From positions 1-63,680 of the forward strand of contig NZ_JAAATY010000046.1 of NCBI RefSeq assembly GCF_013280595.1: a stretch of DNA of 63,680 bases, read 5' to 3'. The translations under genes and the position numbers were made by a program. This document shows positions 1-8,722 of the stretch, in pieces. The stretch is from Kibdelosporangium persicum. Lineage in GTDB: Bacteria > Actinomycetota > Actinomycetes > Mycobacteriales > Pseudonocardiaceae. How positions within the stretch are numbered: the first letter of the stretch is position 1; each line of letters starts with the position of its first letter. Under the pieces are notes generated by a model, which saw only the letters and a list, made by a program, of their open reading frames with translations, was not told where the DNA came from and searched no databases.

Positions 1-162
1 AGGTCGTGTTTCGAATGTCCCGGTCGATGAGAGTCGGGATCGGGGCGGTTCCTGGCGTCGCCGCGGGATCGCCGCGAATACTGGTTGTCTTTGGGCGGTC
101 CCGCGGTGGCGTCAGGGGCCGCATCCGGCCCGGCTATCGCGATCGGGCATTTGAAACACGAC

Positions 163-1215
163 CTAGGTCGTGGTGAGACGTCGGGCCCCTGCTTCGCACC
201 ACAACCGGGCCGGGGACGCCCAGCTGGTCGTGTGCCGCCGGGCTGCCAGGTAGTAGCGGTGCATCGCGGACGTGCGGGTCAGCCCGGCCGCGCCGTGGAT
301 CTGGGTGGCCGCCCTGATCACCGTCATCGCGGTCTCCGCGCTGAACGCCAGTGCCTGAACGGCGGCCAGCGGATCAGGTGCGCCGGTGTCGGCGAGCCAC
401 GCCGCCCGTTCGATCGACAGGTGCACCGCGCGCAGGTCGATGGCCGACCGGGCCAGGGTGAACCCGATGCTCTGGAACTCGATCACCGGGCGGCCGAACT
501 GGCGGCGCCCGCTCGCGTGCCCGACCGCCAGCGCCTGCGCGCCGGCCGCCAGTCCGAGCAGGTACGCGGCCTGCCTGATGCGGGCCCTGCTCAGGATGCC
601 GTCCGGATCCGACAGGGGGACACCGGTCCCGAGTGAGCCGACGATCTCGTCGTCGCCGATGGTCACCCCGTCCAGCTGGACCATCGGCAAGCCGGTCGGG
701 CCGGTGGAGACCACGGGGGCGAGTGCTTCCGGCGTGAGCATCACCAGCAGGACCGAGTCGTCCGCGGCGACCGGGAAACAGCACCCGGCCATGGCGGGGA
801 CGGTCGAGTCCACCGGCACCTTGCCGGCCAGTTCGTAACCACCGGCGACGGGCCGGGCGGTGAGTCGTGGCGTGGGTAAGGCGTCCATGCCCGCGAGGAC
901 CACGGGGCACTTGCCGCCGACCAGTGAGGCGGCCATCCCCCGGGGGTCGCCGGACGAACTGATCGCGTCCACGGCCATGGCGGTGCCGGTGTACAGGTCG
1001 GGCAACGCCCGGCAACCCAGTTCGCGGCTGACCACCACGCCGGTGGTCACTCCCAGCCCGTAGCCGCCCGCCGAGGAGGGCGCCTCGAAGGCCAGTGCCT
1101 CGTAGTCCAGCAACACCGGCCAGAGCTGTTCGGGGTCGTCGTCCGCGACGGGCGTCAAGCCGCTGACGAGCACCCGCCGGAGTCGTTCGGCCAGCGGGTC
1201 GGCGGTCAGGTCCAT
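163..1215 (-). CDS. Acyl-CoA dehydrogenase-like protein, short partner subunit
   Basis: 350-aa acyl-CoA dehydrogenase (ACAD) family flavoprotein. The C-terminal half carries family signatures: RRQFGRPVIEFQ (about residue 236) and QIHGAAGLT (about residue 306), which lie in the FAD-contacting helices of ACADs. It is shorter than the usual 380 aa, and I do not see a clear catalytic glutamate. Its start overlaps the stop of the preceding ACAD gene by 10 nt, so the two are translated together. Actinobacterial ACADs often work as two-gene heteromers in which only one chain carries the catalytic base (FadE pairs of steroid catabolism). I infer that this chain pairs with the 1206-2372 product to desaturate an acyl thioester, perhaps one held on the neighbouring NRPS carrier protein. 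The gene ends with TAG at 163; the 162 bases before it show no gene. Confidence 0.8.
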   Translation of the reverse strand: MDLTADPLAERLRRVLVSGLTPVADDDPEQLWPVLLDYEALAFEAPSSAGGYGLGVTTGVVVSRELGCRALPDLYTGTAMAVDAISSSGDPRGMAASLVGGKCPVVLAGMDALPTPRLTARPVAGGYELAGKVPVDSTVPAMAGCCFPVAADDSVLLVMLTPEALAPVVSTGPTGLPMVQLDGVTIGDDEIVGSLGTGVPLSDPDGILSRARIRQAAYLLGLAAGAQALAVGHASGRRQFGRPVIEFQSIGFTLARSAIDLRAVHLSIERAAWLADTGAPDPLAAVQALAFSAETAMTVIRAATQIHGAAGLTRTSAMHRYYLAARRHTTSWASPARLWCEAGARRLTTT

Positions 1216-2372
1216 GGCCAGGCCTCCTGACTGGATCCAGCGGCCGCGATCGAACCGCTGACGATCTCGAGCATGATCTGCGACGTGCCCGCGGCGAGCG
1301 TGACGCCCGCCGCCTCTCGGTAGCCCGCCTCGAGCACCGCGGCGTCATCGGGCGACAGCGAGCGCAGGCCGTATCCGAACCCGTGCACCTCGGTGGCCCA
1401 TACGGCGACCTGTTGTGCCGTCTCGCTGGTGATGTACTTGGCCATCGCGGCCATCACCTCGTCGGTGACCTGCCGGTCCATCCGGCTGAGCACCGCGGAG
1501 GTCATCAGCGACGCCGCGTCGACGTGGGCGCCGCACCTGCCGACGCCGGCCAGCAGCGCGCTGTCGGTCTCATCCGGGTCGAGGCCGGCCAGCGCGGTCT
1601 CGTACCAGCGACGGGCTCGCAGCGAGTAGTCCAGGCCGGTGCGCTCCAGGGCGAGACACTGGACCAGCAACGGCCAGCCGTCGCCCTCCGCGCCGACGAT
1701 CGCGCCGGGCCCGACCCGGACCCGGTCCAGCTCCACCCGGTCGAACTGCTCGTCGGCCATGGTGGGCAGGTTCGACCGGGTGACACCGTCGGCCGTCAGG
1801 TCGATCAGGAACAGCGTGATGCCGTCGTACCTGCTCGTCCCGGTGCCGGTGCGGACGGCACACAGCGCGAGGTCCGACATCCGGCTCTTGAGCCCGTAGA
1901 CCTTCACGCCGGACAGCAGGAAGTCCTCCCCGTCACGTTCGGCCGTCGCCTCGATCGACGCCAGGTCCGACCCGACGCCGGGTTCGGTGTAGAGCACGGT
2001 CGCGAACCGTTCCCCCGCGGCCATCGCGGGCAGGAAGCGCTGCTTCTGCTCGTCTGATCCCGCGGCGAGCAGGAACGCGCCCACGATCTGGACGCTCAGT
2101 ACCTGCTGCATGTCCGGGACGCCCGCGGCGACGAGCTCGGTGATGACCGTGGCCGCCTCGGTGTGTGACGCGCCGAGCCCGCCGTACTCGACCGGCCAGT
2201 GCGACGCGAGCAACCGGTGACGGCCCAGTTCCCTGTACAGGGCACGGACATCCGGTTCCGGCCGCGGGTCGGCCAGCACCGCGGCGAGCGCGTCGCGGAC
2301 TCGCGGGTCGACGAGTGCGTCGGCCACCAGCGTGCGGAGTTTCTCGTCCCGTTCCGTCCTGCCGAAGTCCAT
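1206..2372 (-). CDS. Acyl-CoA dehydrogenase, catalytic-type subunit
   Basis: 388-aa ACAD-family enzyme. It has the ACAD substrate/FAD motif LYTEPGVGSDLAS, the beta-domain block LSGVKVYGLKSR, and a late AAGTSQIMLEIV where MCAD-type enzymes have the catalytic Glu of the YEGT motif; here that residue is Ala. A Glu is present in LALERTG, at the position where isovaleryl-CoA and long-chain dehydrogenases place their base, so catalysis may use this alternative site (family knowledge plus my alignment by eye). The ATG at 2372 shares one base with the stop of the NRPS gene upstream (TGATG), so the two are translationally coupled. The context suggests alpha,beta-dehydrogenation of a building block or carrier-bound intermediate rather than beta-oxidation. 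Confidence 0.85.
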   Translation of the reverse strand: MDFGRTERDEKLRTLVADALVDPRVRDALAAVLADPRPEPDVRALYRELGRHRLLASHWPVEYGGLGASHTEAATVITELVAAGVPDMQQVLSVQIVGAFLLAAGSDEQKQRFLPAMAAGERFATVLYTEPGVGSDLASIEATAERDGEDFLLSGVKVYGLKSRMSDLALCAVRTGTGTSRYDGITLFLIDLTADGVTRSNLPTMADEQFDRVELDRVRVGPGAIVGAEGDGWPLLVQCLALERTGLDYSLRARRWYETALAGLDPDETDSALLAGVGRCGAHVDAASLMTSAVLSRMDRQVTDEVMAAMAKYITSETAQQVAVWATEVHGFGYGLRSLSPDDAAVLEAGYREAAGVTLAAGTSQIMLEIVSGSIAAAGSSQEAWPWT

Positions 2373-5300
2373 CAGCCTGCCTCCTCCATGTGCTCGACCC
2401 GCATGATCCGGTCGGCCTCGTCGTCCGACATGCCCTCGAGGAACTCGAGCAGGCTCTCGTCGTCCAGCTGGGCGGCGCGCTGCCGGTCGACCACCGCGGC
2501 GAGACCGGCGACCGTGGGGTCGCGGAAGAAGTGGGCGACGCTCACCTCGACGTCGAACGAGCGCCGGATGCCGAAGATCACCTGGGCGGCCTGCAAGCTG
2601 CTGCCGCCGAGTTCGAAGAAGCTGGTGTGCGAGTCCACCGTCTCGACGCCCAGCGCCCGGCCGAACAGCTCGTCGGCGATGATCCGCTCGGTCTCCGACC
2701 GGTCGGCGCCGTCCGTCCGCGCGACGACCACCTCGGGTGCCGGCAGTGCCGCCCGGTCGACCTTGCCGCTGGAGGTCAGCGGCAGCTCCGAGACGATCAC
2801 CACCCGGTCCGGCACCACCGGCGGGGGCAGCATCGTGATCAGGTGGGCACGCAGGTCCGGCGGGGTGGTCCTGGCGCCCGCGGCCAAGCTGACGTACGCG
2901 ACGAGGTGCGGCTCGCCCTGCGGGTCGGTCCACACGTCGGCGAACACCTGCCGGACGTCCGCGTGGCCCGACAGGGCCGCCTCGATCTCGGCCGGCTCGA
3001 TGCGCATGCCGCGGATCTTGAGCTGCCTGTCGATCCGGCCGAGGAACACCAACGCGCCGTCCCGGCGTCGTTTCACCAGGTCCCCGGTGCGGTACAGGCG
3101 CCCGCCCGGTGCCGTGCCGAACGGGTCGGCGATGAACTTCCGTTCGGTCAGCCCCGGCTCGTTGAGGTAGCCCTTGGCCAGCCCAAGACCACCGATCACC
3201 AGCTCACCGGGAACACCGTACGGAACCGGCTCCAGGTTCTCGTCGAGCACGTGGGCGACGTGGTTGGCGATGGGCAGGCCGATCGGCGGCGAGGAGTCCC
3301 ATGTGCCCACGCACTCGTGCACGATCATCGTGACGGTGCACTCGGTCGGGCCGTAGCCGTTGAAGAACCGGCGACCGGGGTTCCACCGGTTGACCAGTTC
3401 GCCGGGGAACGCCTCGCCACCGACGAAGACGATCCGCAACCGCTCCAGCCGTTCCGGCTCCAGCATGGCCATCACCGACGGCGGCAGGTCCGTGACCGTG
3501 ATCCCCTCCTGCTCGAGCAACCGTTGCAGGCGCTCGATGTCCAGGCGGTCGCTGTCCAGCGCGAGGCACAGCCGCCCGCCGGTGAGCAGGGCGCCGAACA
3601 TCTCGAAGACCGACACGTCGAACGTGGTGGCGGCGTAGCCGAGCATCCGGTCGGCCGGCGTGAGGACGAACAGGTCCCGCATCGCCTCGACGAAGTTCAC
3701 CACCGCCCGGTGACTGATCAGCACGCCCTTCGGCGTGCCGGTGCTGCCCGAGGTGTAGAGCACGTAGGCGAGGTCGTCGGGACCGGCATCGCCGCCACCG
3801 GGCGTGGCGCCCTCGGGGGCTTGGTCGGCCGTGGTCAGCGTGTGCCAGGCGGTGCCGGACAGCACGCCGGTCAACTCGCTCGTGGTCAGGACCACGGCCG
3901 GCGCCGCGTCGCCGAGCAGAGCCAGGAGCCTGCTGGCCGGGTGCGACGGGTCCAGCGGCAGGAATCCCGCGCCGGCCTTGAGCACCGCGAGGACCGACAC
4001 GAGGTACTCGGCGCCTCGCGGCAGGCAGATCGCCACGATCCGCCCTGGCCGTGCACCGGAAGCACGCAGCACTTCGGCCAGTGCGTCGGCTTTGGCGTTC
4101 AGTTCCCGGTAGGTGAGCCGTTCGTCGCCCGCGACCACGGCGCACGCTTCTGGGGAACGGGCCGCCTGGTCAGCGAACCAGCCATGGATCGTCACGGGCG
4201 GCGAGGACCGGTAGAGCCCGTCCCATCGCCTCAGTAGCTCGTCGCGCTCGGCGGGAGCCAGCAACTCGGCCCGCGCGATCGGCGCACCGGGGTCGCCTGC
4301 CAGCGACGCCGTCAGCCTCAGGTAGCGATCGAGCAGGTCGCCGATCGTGCCGGCGTCGAACAGATCCGTGCGGTACACGGCGGCCACGTGTGGTCGCGGT
4401 CCTGCCTCGACCAGGTGGACCGCCAAGTCGAACGGGGCGATCGACGGATCGGGCAGGTCGACGCCGGTCCGTAGCCCGGCGAACTCAGGGGCCTCGACCG
4501 GGTCACGTAACGCGAACACGATCTGCACCAGTTGGGACATCAGGACTTCGCCGGCGGAGACGAGGGCACGCACCACGTCGTGGAACGACAGCCCGGCGTT
4601 GGCCTTGGCGCCGTCCACGACCAGCTGCACGCGACGGACGACGTCACGGAACGTCGGCGCCCCGGCGAGGTCGACCCGCAGTGCGAGCAGGTCGGTGAAG
4701 TTCCCGATCAGGCCGGCCAGCTCGGGGCGGTCGCGCCCGGAAATCGGCATTCCCACGATCTGGCCGTCCTGGCGGCTGTAGCGCCTCAGCAGCACGAACA
4801 GCGCCGAGAGGTAGACGGTCGACGACGGCACCGCCAGCTCCGCCGCCAGTTCGTGCACCTGTCCGACCAACTCGTGGTCGACAGGCAGGCGGGTGCTCGC
4901 GCCGGTGACCGTGGATCCGGTCGGCCGTGGCCGGTCCGTGGGCAGGTCGACCACCGGCGGGCTCTGCAGTTGCTGACGCCAGTACTCCATCAGCCGGGCC
5001 TGTTTGTTCCCGGCCGTCGCGCCGTGCTGCCAGTGCGTGTAGTCGATGTAGCCGATCGGGAGCGCGGGCAGTTCCGGCGCTGTGCCGGCCACTTCGGCCC
5101 GGTACAGCTCGGCGAGATCGTTCAGCAGCACCTGGACCGAGGCGTCGTCGAAGATCAGCCGGGACGCGGCGAACACGAGCAGGTGACCGCCGGGCCCGCC
5201 GGTCACCAGACAGGCCCGCCACAACGGCCCGGTGGCCAGGTCGAAGGGTTTCGCCGCAACGGTTCTGGCGGTGGCGACGACGTGGCCGGGCTCGGCCGTG

Positions 5301-5671
5301 ATCACCGGAAGTTCGGCCGCCGATCCCGTGACGACTCGCTGGACCGGGCCAGAGCCGTTGTCCGGCAACGATATCCGCAGAGCGTCATGCCGTGCCGCGA
5401 GCGCGCCCAGAGCGCGCCGGAGCGCCTCGGGTTCGACGTCGCCGTCCACAGTGAACAGAATCGTGACGTTGTCCGCGCTGAGCACGGCGGGCCGCTCGTC
5501 AAGCGACCACAACGTGTTCTGCGGGTGGGCCAACGGGGCACTGTCCGCCCCGGAACGGCGGATCGGCGCCGCGGGCGGCCGGTCGCCGTCGGCACACTGC
5601 AACAGCGCGAGAAACCTGTCCCGCCGGTCCTGGGCAAGCAGGTCAAGCCGGTCTCGCAGCACGCTCGTCAT
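2372..5671 (-). CDS. NRPS module C-A-T with degenerate condensation domain
   Basis: 1099-aa non-ribosomal peptide synthetase with one module. The condensation (C) domain spans about residues 50-470, the adenylation (A) domain about 490-985, and the carrier (T) domain has its phosphopantetheine Ser at residue 1025 (LGGSSL). The A domain has normal core motifs (YTSGSTGTPKG, NGYGPTE, YRTGDL, SGKVDR). Reading its pocket against GrsA by eye gives D-V-F-D-F-G-G-V-T-K, which I cannot assign to a substrate. In the C domain the HHxxxDG motif reads S170-R171-L-I-F-D175-D176, so the catalytic second His is absent. There is no thioesterase domain; after the T domain a roughly 70-residue acidic tail follows. 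The start codon overlaps the stop of the BtrH-like gene (ATGA), and its own stop overlaps the ACAD start, so this is one operon. Confidence 0.93.
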   Translation of the reverse strand: MTSVLRDRLDLLAQDRRDRFLALLQCADGDRPPAAPIRRSGADSAPLAHPQNTLWSLDERPAVLSADNVTILFTVDGDVEPEALRRALGALAARHDALRISLPDNGSGPVQRVVTGSAAELPVITAEPGHVVATARTVAAKPFDLATGPLWRACLVTGGPGGHLLVFAASRLIFDDASVQVLLNDLAELYRAEVAGTAPELPALPIGYIDYTHWQHGATAGNKQARLMEYWRQQLQSPPVVDLPTDRPRPTGSTVTGASTRLPVDHELVGQVHELAAELAVPSSTVYLSALFVLLRRYSRQDGQIVGMPISGRDRPELAGLIGNFTDLLALRVDLAGAPTFRDVVRRVQLVVDGAKANAGLSFHDVVRALVSAGEVLMSQLVQIVFALRDPVEAPEFAGLRTGVDLPDPSIAPFDLAVHLVEAGPRPHVAAVYRTDLFDAGTIGDLLDRYLRLTASLAGDPGAPIARAELLAPAERDELLRRWDGLYRSSPPVTIHGWFADQAARSPEACAVVAGDERLTYRELNAKADALAEVLRASGARPGRIVAICLPRGAEYLVSVLAVLKAGAGFLPLDPSHPASRLLALLGDAAPAVVLTTSELTGVLSGTAWHTLTTADQAPEGATPGGGDAGPDDLAYVLYTSGSTGTPKGVLISHRAVVNFVEAMRDLFVLTPADRMLGYAATTFDVSVFEMFGALLTGGRLCLALDSDRLDIERLQRLLEQEGITVTDLPPSVMAMLEPERLERLRIVFVGGEAFPGELVNRWNPGRRFFNGYGPTECTVTMIVHECVGTWDSSPPIGLPIANHVAHVLDENLEPVPYGVPGELVIGGLGLAKGYLNEPGLTERKFIADPFGTAPGGRLYRTGDLVKRRRDGALVFLGRIDRQLKIRGMRIEPAEIEAALSGHADVRQVFADVWTDPQGEPHLVAYVSLAAGARTTPPDLRAHLITMLPPPVVPDRVVIVSELPLTSSGKVDRAALPAPEVVVARTDGADRSETERIIADELFGRALGVETVDSHTSFFELGGSSLQAAQVIFGIRRSFDVEVSVAHFFRDPTVAGLAAVVDRQRAAQLDDESLLEFLEGMSDDEADRIMRVEHMEEAG

Positions 5672-6714
5672 CCGATCTCACCGCTCCCGTCGTTCAGCGT
5701 CGCCATGGCTTGTTCGATCGCCGCCAATGCCTCTTCATGGGCCCGCCGCAGCCGGGCGGTCCGGTGCGCGAGGTCACCGGCCCACGCGCGTGGATCGGCT
5801 CGTCCGTACGCGGCGCAGACGCGCACCGGCGTCCAGGCGTGCGCCACCTGTTCGACCCGCCGCCCGGCCTCCGCCAGCACCGGGTTACGCCACTGGACGC
5901 CGCGGTCGCGCAACAGTTCCCCGTGCAGCGCGGCCTGCGCCTGCATGCCCCAGCCGAACGGGTAGGCCTCCTCGACCGTCGCCCGGTCCCCGTTCCGGGC
6001 CGCGGCCACCAGTTCCGTGCCGAACTCGGCCAGTCCGCGCAGGCCCGCCCGGTCCGGCCCGTCGCTGTCGAACCGGGCCAGGTTCGCCGCCATGGCCTCG
6101 CCGAGCCGGGCCGGGGTCAGTGGCGGGAACGGCGTGCCGAGGGTGACGTCGAGCCACCGCCCGTCGATGTGCACGCCGCTGAAGAACGCCTCCTGCTCGC
6201 GGGGATTCACCGATGTCCAGCTGCGCAACAGGTCCGCGATGGCCAGCGGGCCGTGGTAGGCGGGCGGCATCGCGTCGCTGACCAGTACCTCACCGGCCAC
6301 CCGGTCGATGCCGTACACGATGATCAGGTGCGCTGAGTGCACGTCCTGATAGGCAGGACGGAACGGCAGGTGGTAGTTGTCCACGGCCACGATCGGCAGC
6401 CGGTTGCCGGCCAGTGCAGTCTCCAGCGCCACGAGCGGGTCGGTGTCCGGAGCGGTGCGCCACACCGAGCCGGCCCGGTGATACGGCAGCAGGCTGCCGA
6501 CCAGGTCACCGTCACGCGCGCACGGCCAGTAGAACTCCTCCGGCCGGACGTCGCCGGGCAGGTGCCGGAACTCCCAGCTCAGCCCAAGCGCGCCGAGCGG
6601 GTCCTCTCCCTCCCGGATGAGCAGCGAGGCCAGCGTCGACTGCAGGCAGCTGACATGGTCGCGATACCAGTGCTGGATCACCCGGTCCGTCGGGGCCTGT
6701 TGTACGCCGGTCAC
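5668..6714 (-). CDS. BtrH-type acyltransferase / cysteine-hydrolase-like protein
   Basis: 348-aa protein of the butirosin BtrH_N family followed by a DUF4872-like C-terminal half. BtrH in butirosin biosynthesis moves an acyl group from an acyl carrier protein onto an aminoglycoside amine (established for BtrH). Visible candidate active residues are Cys23 in SCLQSTLAS, His129 in HSAHLIIVYGID and Asp147 in LVSDAMP, an arrangement consistent with the permuted papain-like fold of this family. Start: GTG at 6714 overlaps the upstream stop (GTGA), with coupling from the 6711-7331 gene; the end overlaps the NRPS start (ATGA). Placed directly before a C-A-T NRPS whose C domain lacks its catalytic His, it is a candidate for doing the acyl transfer itself. 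That role is inference. Confidence 0.8.
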   Translation of the reverse strand: MTGVQQAPTDRVIQHWYRDHVSCLQSTLASLLIREGEDPLGALGLSWEFRHLPGDVRPEEFYWPCARDGDLVGSLLPYHRAGSVWRTAPDTDPLVALETALAGNRLPIVAVDNYHLPFRPAYQDVHSAHLIIVYGIDRVAGEVLVSDAMPPAYHGPLAIADLLRSWTSVNPREQEAFFSGVHIDGRWLDVTLGTPFPPLTPARLGEAMAANLARFDSDGPDRAGLRGLAEFGTELVAAARNGDRATVEEAYPFGWGMQAQAALHGELLRDRGVQWRNPVLAEAGRRVEQVAHAWTPVRVCAAYGRADPRAWAGDLAHRTARLRRAHEEALAAIEQAMATLNDGSGEIG

Positions 6715-7331
6715 CGGTGGTGTCCCTTCCGCAGAACGAATGTCGCGGCGAAGATGTGCACGGCGGGGTTCCGGGGCAGCCGCATGGCCGCGAGCGCGGC
6801 GCCCCGCACGAGCGGAACCCGCTGGCACCAGACCATCGCGGAGACGTTCGCCTGCACGTGGTACGGGTAGTGCATGGTCAGCGTGGTGAAGGCGGACGTC
6901 TCGCCGAACACCGCGGGTGCGGCCCAGAAGTCCGACACCCGCAGCGGTTCGAAGTCGACCGCGCCGTCCGCGTAGTGGAAGGCGATCTCGTCCTCGACCC
7001 GCCGCTCGGCCGCGGTGAGCAGGTACAGCCAGTCGTACTGGCCGGGCTCCACGGTGATGTGCTGGCCCGCGCACCGGACGTTGTCCGGCCTGCCCCCGCC
7101 GGTGGCCGGGAAGGTGAACGGCACGTCCTCCACCTGGATGGCCCGGCCGGACGGGAGCTCTTCGGCGGGCAGCGAGTTCCCCCAGACGTTGAACGCGCCG
7201 TAGCCGGTCGCCGAGGACGACGTCACCCCCACGTTGTCGCGATGGAGGTCCAGATCGACCAGGTGAAAGCGCGAACCGTGATCGTCCCGCACCGCCGTGG
7301 CACGGGGCGCCGGGGACACGTGGTTTACCAT
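6711..7331 (-). CDS. Small beta-sandwich protein of unknown function
   Basis: 206-aa protein without a signal peptide or membrane segment. It is rich in alternating beta-strand patterns and contains a block (about residues 30-75: DNVGVTSSSATG, GNSLPAEELP, VPFTFP, DNVRCAGQ) that resembles the accessory beta-sandwich found in some glycoside hydrolases and carbohydrate-binding proteins. I do not recognise a catalytic motif and assign no function. The start at 7331 is preceded by GGAG about 8 nt upstream; longer upstream ORF sequence runs through the divergent promoter and was left out. It is the first gene of a five-gene overlapping operon (this gene, BtrH-like, NRPS, two ACADs), so it is probably a biosynthetic partner, perhaps binding the sugar or the carrier-bound acyl chain. 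Confidence 0.65.
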   Translation of the reverse strand: MVNHVSPAPRATAVRDDHGSRFHLVDLDLHRDNVGVTSSSATGYGAFNVWGNSLPAEELPSGRAIQVEDVPFTFPATGGGRPDNVRCAGQHITVEPGQYDWLYLLTAAERRVEDEIAFHYADGAVDFEPLRVSDFWAAPAVFGETSAFTTLTMHYPYHVQANVSAMVWCQRVPLVRGAALAAMRLPRNPAVHIFAATFVLRKGHHR

Positions 7332-7345
7332 GGACACTCCACAAC

Positions 7346-7373
7346 TTGACTGTTGTAAACAAGCCGATATTAC
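7346..7373 (+). promoter_or_regulatory. Candidate promoter of the 7400 gene
   Basis: TTGACT (7346-7351) and TATTAC (7368-7373) are separated by 16 bp, a reasonable sigma-70-like pair in a 68-bp divergent gap. The ATG at 7400 lies 26 nt downstream. GTTTAC (7323-7328) and GTAAAC (7354-7359) form an inverted pair around the gap that could bind a regulator of both directions. Confidence 0.45.
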
Positions 7374-7399
7374 TGAAGTCATCGGAACGGAAGCAAGAG

Positions 7400-8716
7400 A
7401 TGCCGGACGATCACGCCCCTCACTCCCCCACACCGGCGCGCATCCTGGTCGAGCCGGCGGACCCGCTCGTCGACACCCCGCTGGACATCCGGCTGGCCGG
7501 CTTCGCCCCCGCCGACGAGGTGGTCGTGCGCTGCCAGATGATCGATCCGCGTGGCCGGCGCTGGGAGTCGGCCGTGACCGTCCACACCGGCGAGGACGGC
7601 GGGCTGGACCTTGCCGCGGCCACGCCGGCCGCGGGTACCTACGACGAACCGGACGCCATGGGCCTGGTGTGGTCGATGAAGGCCAAAGGCAAGCCGGACA
7701 AGTCGTTGCGCGACCGCCGGATCCTTCCCCCGGCACAAATCAGCCTGACGGCCGAAAAGGACGGGCAACTGCTGGCCAGGGCAACGGTCGACCGGCTGCG
7801 CCTGCCGGTTGACGTCCAGCGCGTCCCCGTGCGCAGCGACGGCTTGGTCGGAACCCTGTTCTGGCCAAGGGAAGGCGGACCGTACCCCGGTGTGCTGCTG
7901 CTCGGTGGCTCCGAAGGCGGCCTGCACGAACTGGACGCCGCGCTGCTGGCGGCACGCGGGTACGCGGTGCTCGCCCTCGCCTACTTCGGGATGCGTGGCG
8001 TGCCGTCGGATCTGGTGAGCATTCCGCTCGAATACTTCGGGAAAGCCATGTCGTTCCTGCGTGGCAGGCGCAAGGTCCAGGGCGACCGGCTCGGCGTGAT
8101 CGGCGGATCGCGGGGCGGGGAGGCGGCCTTGCTGCTCGCCGCCACCTACCCCGACATCGCGGTCGCGGTCAGCCTGGTCGGCGCGGGCGTGATCACCCAG
8201 GGCATCAGCCGCAAGCGCCGGCTGTTGGACACGCTGCACGAGCAAGTGCCTGCCTGGACGTATCGCGGCAAGGCGTTGCCGTTCCTGCCCAACCAGGTCC
8301 CGGCGGAGCTGACCGAGCAGGTCGCGGCGAAGGTGCCGGTCGAACTCGGGCTGGCCTTCACACCCAGCCTGGCCGACCGGGACGCGGTGACCGCCGCCGC
8401 GATCCCCGTCGAACAGATCCGCGGCGCGGTGCTGGCGATCACCGCGGGCGACGACCGCATGTGGCCGTGCACCGAACTGAGCGAGCTCGCCATCCAACGG
8501 TTGGCCGCCGCGGGCCATAACGCCGCCAAGCACGTCCACTACCCCGACGCGGGGCACCTGATCGCGGCGCCGCCGTACGGGCCGACCACCGAGATCCTCA
8601 CCCCCGGTCCGGGTGTGCGGTTCCGCACCGGGGGTTCGGCGAAGGCCAATGCCGCGGCCCGTGTCGGGGCCTGGCACGCGCTGACGGAGTTCCTCGAAGA
8701 GCACCTGGCGTCCTGA
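7400..8716 (+). CDS. Acyl-CoA thioesterase / BAAT-family alpha/beta hydrolase
   Basis: 438-aa two-domain protein. Residues about 12-130 form the beta-sandwich of acyl-CoA thioesterase/bile acid-CoA:amino acid N-acyltransferase (BAAT) proteins; residues about 135-438 form the alpha/beta-hydrolase domain. Candidate triad: Ser237 in GGSRGG, Asp352 or Asp353 in ITAGDDRMWP, and His387 in PDAGHLIAAPPY. True N-acyltransferases of this family use Cys as nucleophile, while thioesterases use Ser, so a hydrolase (proofreading or release) is favoured. The start is ATG 7400; the 18 codons before it in the same frame overlap the promoter region. It is divergent from the NRPS operon and converges on the large NRPS with only 6 bp between stops. 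None of the three NRPS proteins carries a TE domain, so this enzyme could release or edit thioesters. Confidence 0.82.
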   Translation: MPDDHAPHSPTPARILVEPADPLVDTPLDIRLAGFAPADEVVVRCQMIDPRGRRWESAVTVHTGEDGGLDLAAATPAAGTYDEPDAMGLVWSMKAKGKPDKSLRDRRILPPAQISLTAEKDGQLLARATVDRLRLPVDVQRVPVRSDGLVGTLFWPREGGPYPGVLLLGGSEGGLHELDAALLAARGYAVLALAYFGMRGVPSDLVSIPLEYFGKAMSFLRGRRKVQGDRLGVIGGSRGGEAALLLAATYPDIAVAVSLVGAGVITQGISRKRRLLDTLHEQVPAWTYRGKALPFLPNQVPAELTEQVAAKVPVELGLAFTPSLADRDAVTAAAIPVEQIRGAVLAITAGDDRMWPCTELSELAIQRLAAAGHNAAKHVHYPDAGHLIAAPPYGPTTEILTPGPGVRFRTGGSAKANAAARVGAWHALTEFLEEHLAS

Positions 8717-8722
8717 GCAGGT

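Noticed and set aside
1-162. Possible gene end or promoter at the left edge
   Set aside because: No coding pattern, hairpin or promoter pair could be supported in these bases.
2165-4237. A 690-codon open frame on the plus strand
   Set aside because: Antisense to the ACAD and C-A-T genes, low-complexity composition and no recognisable motif.
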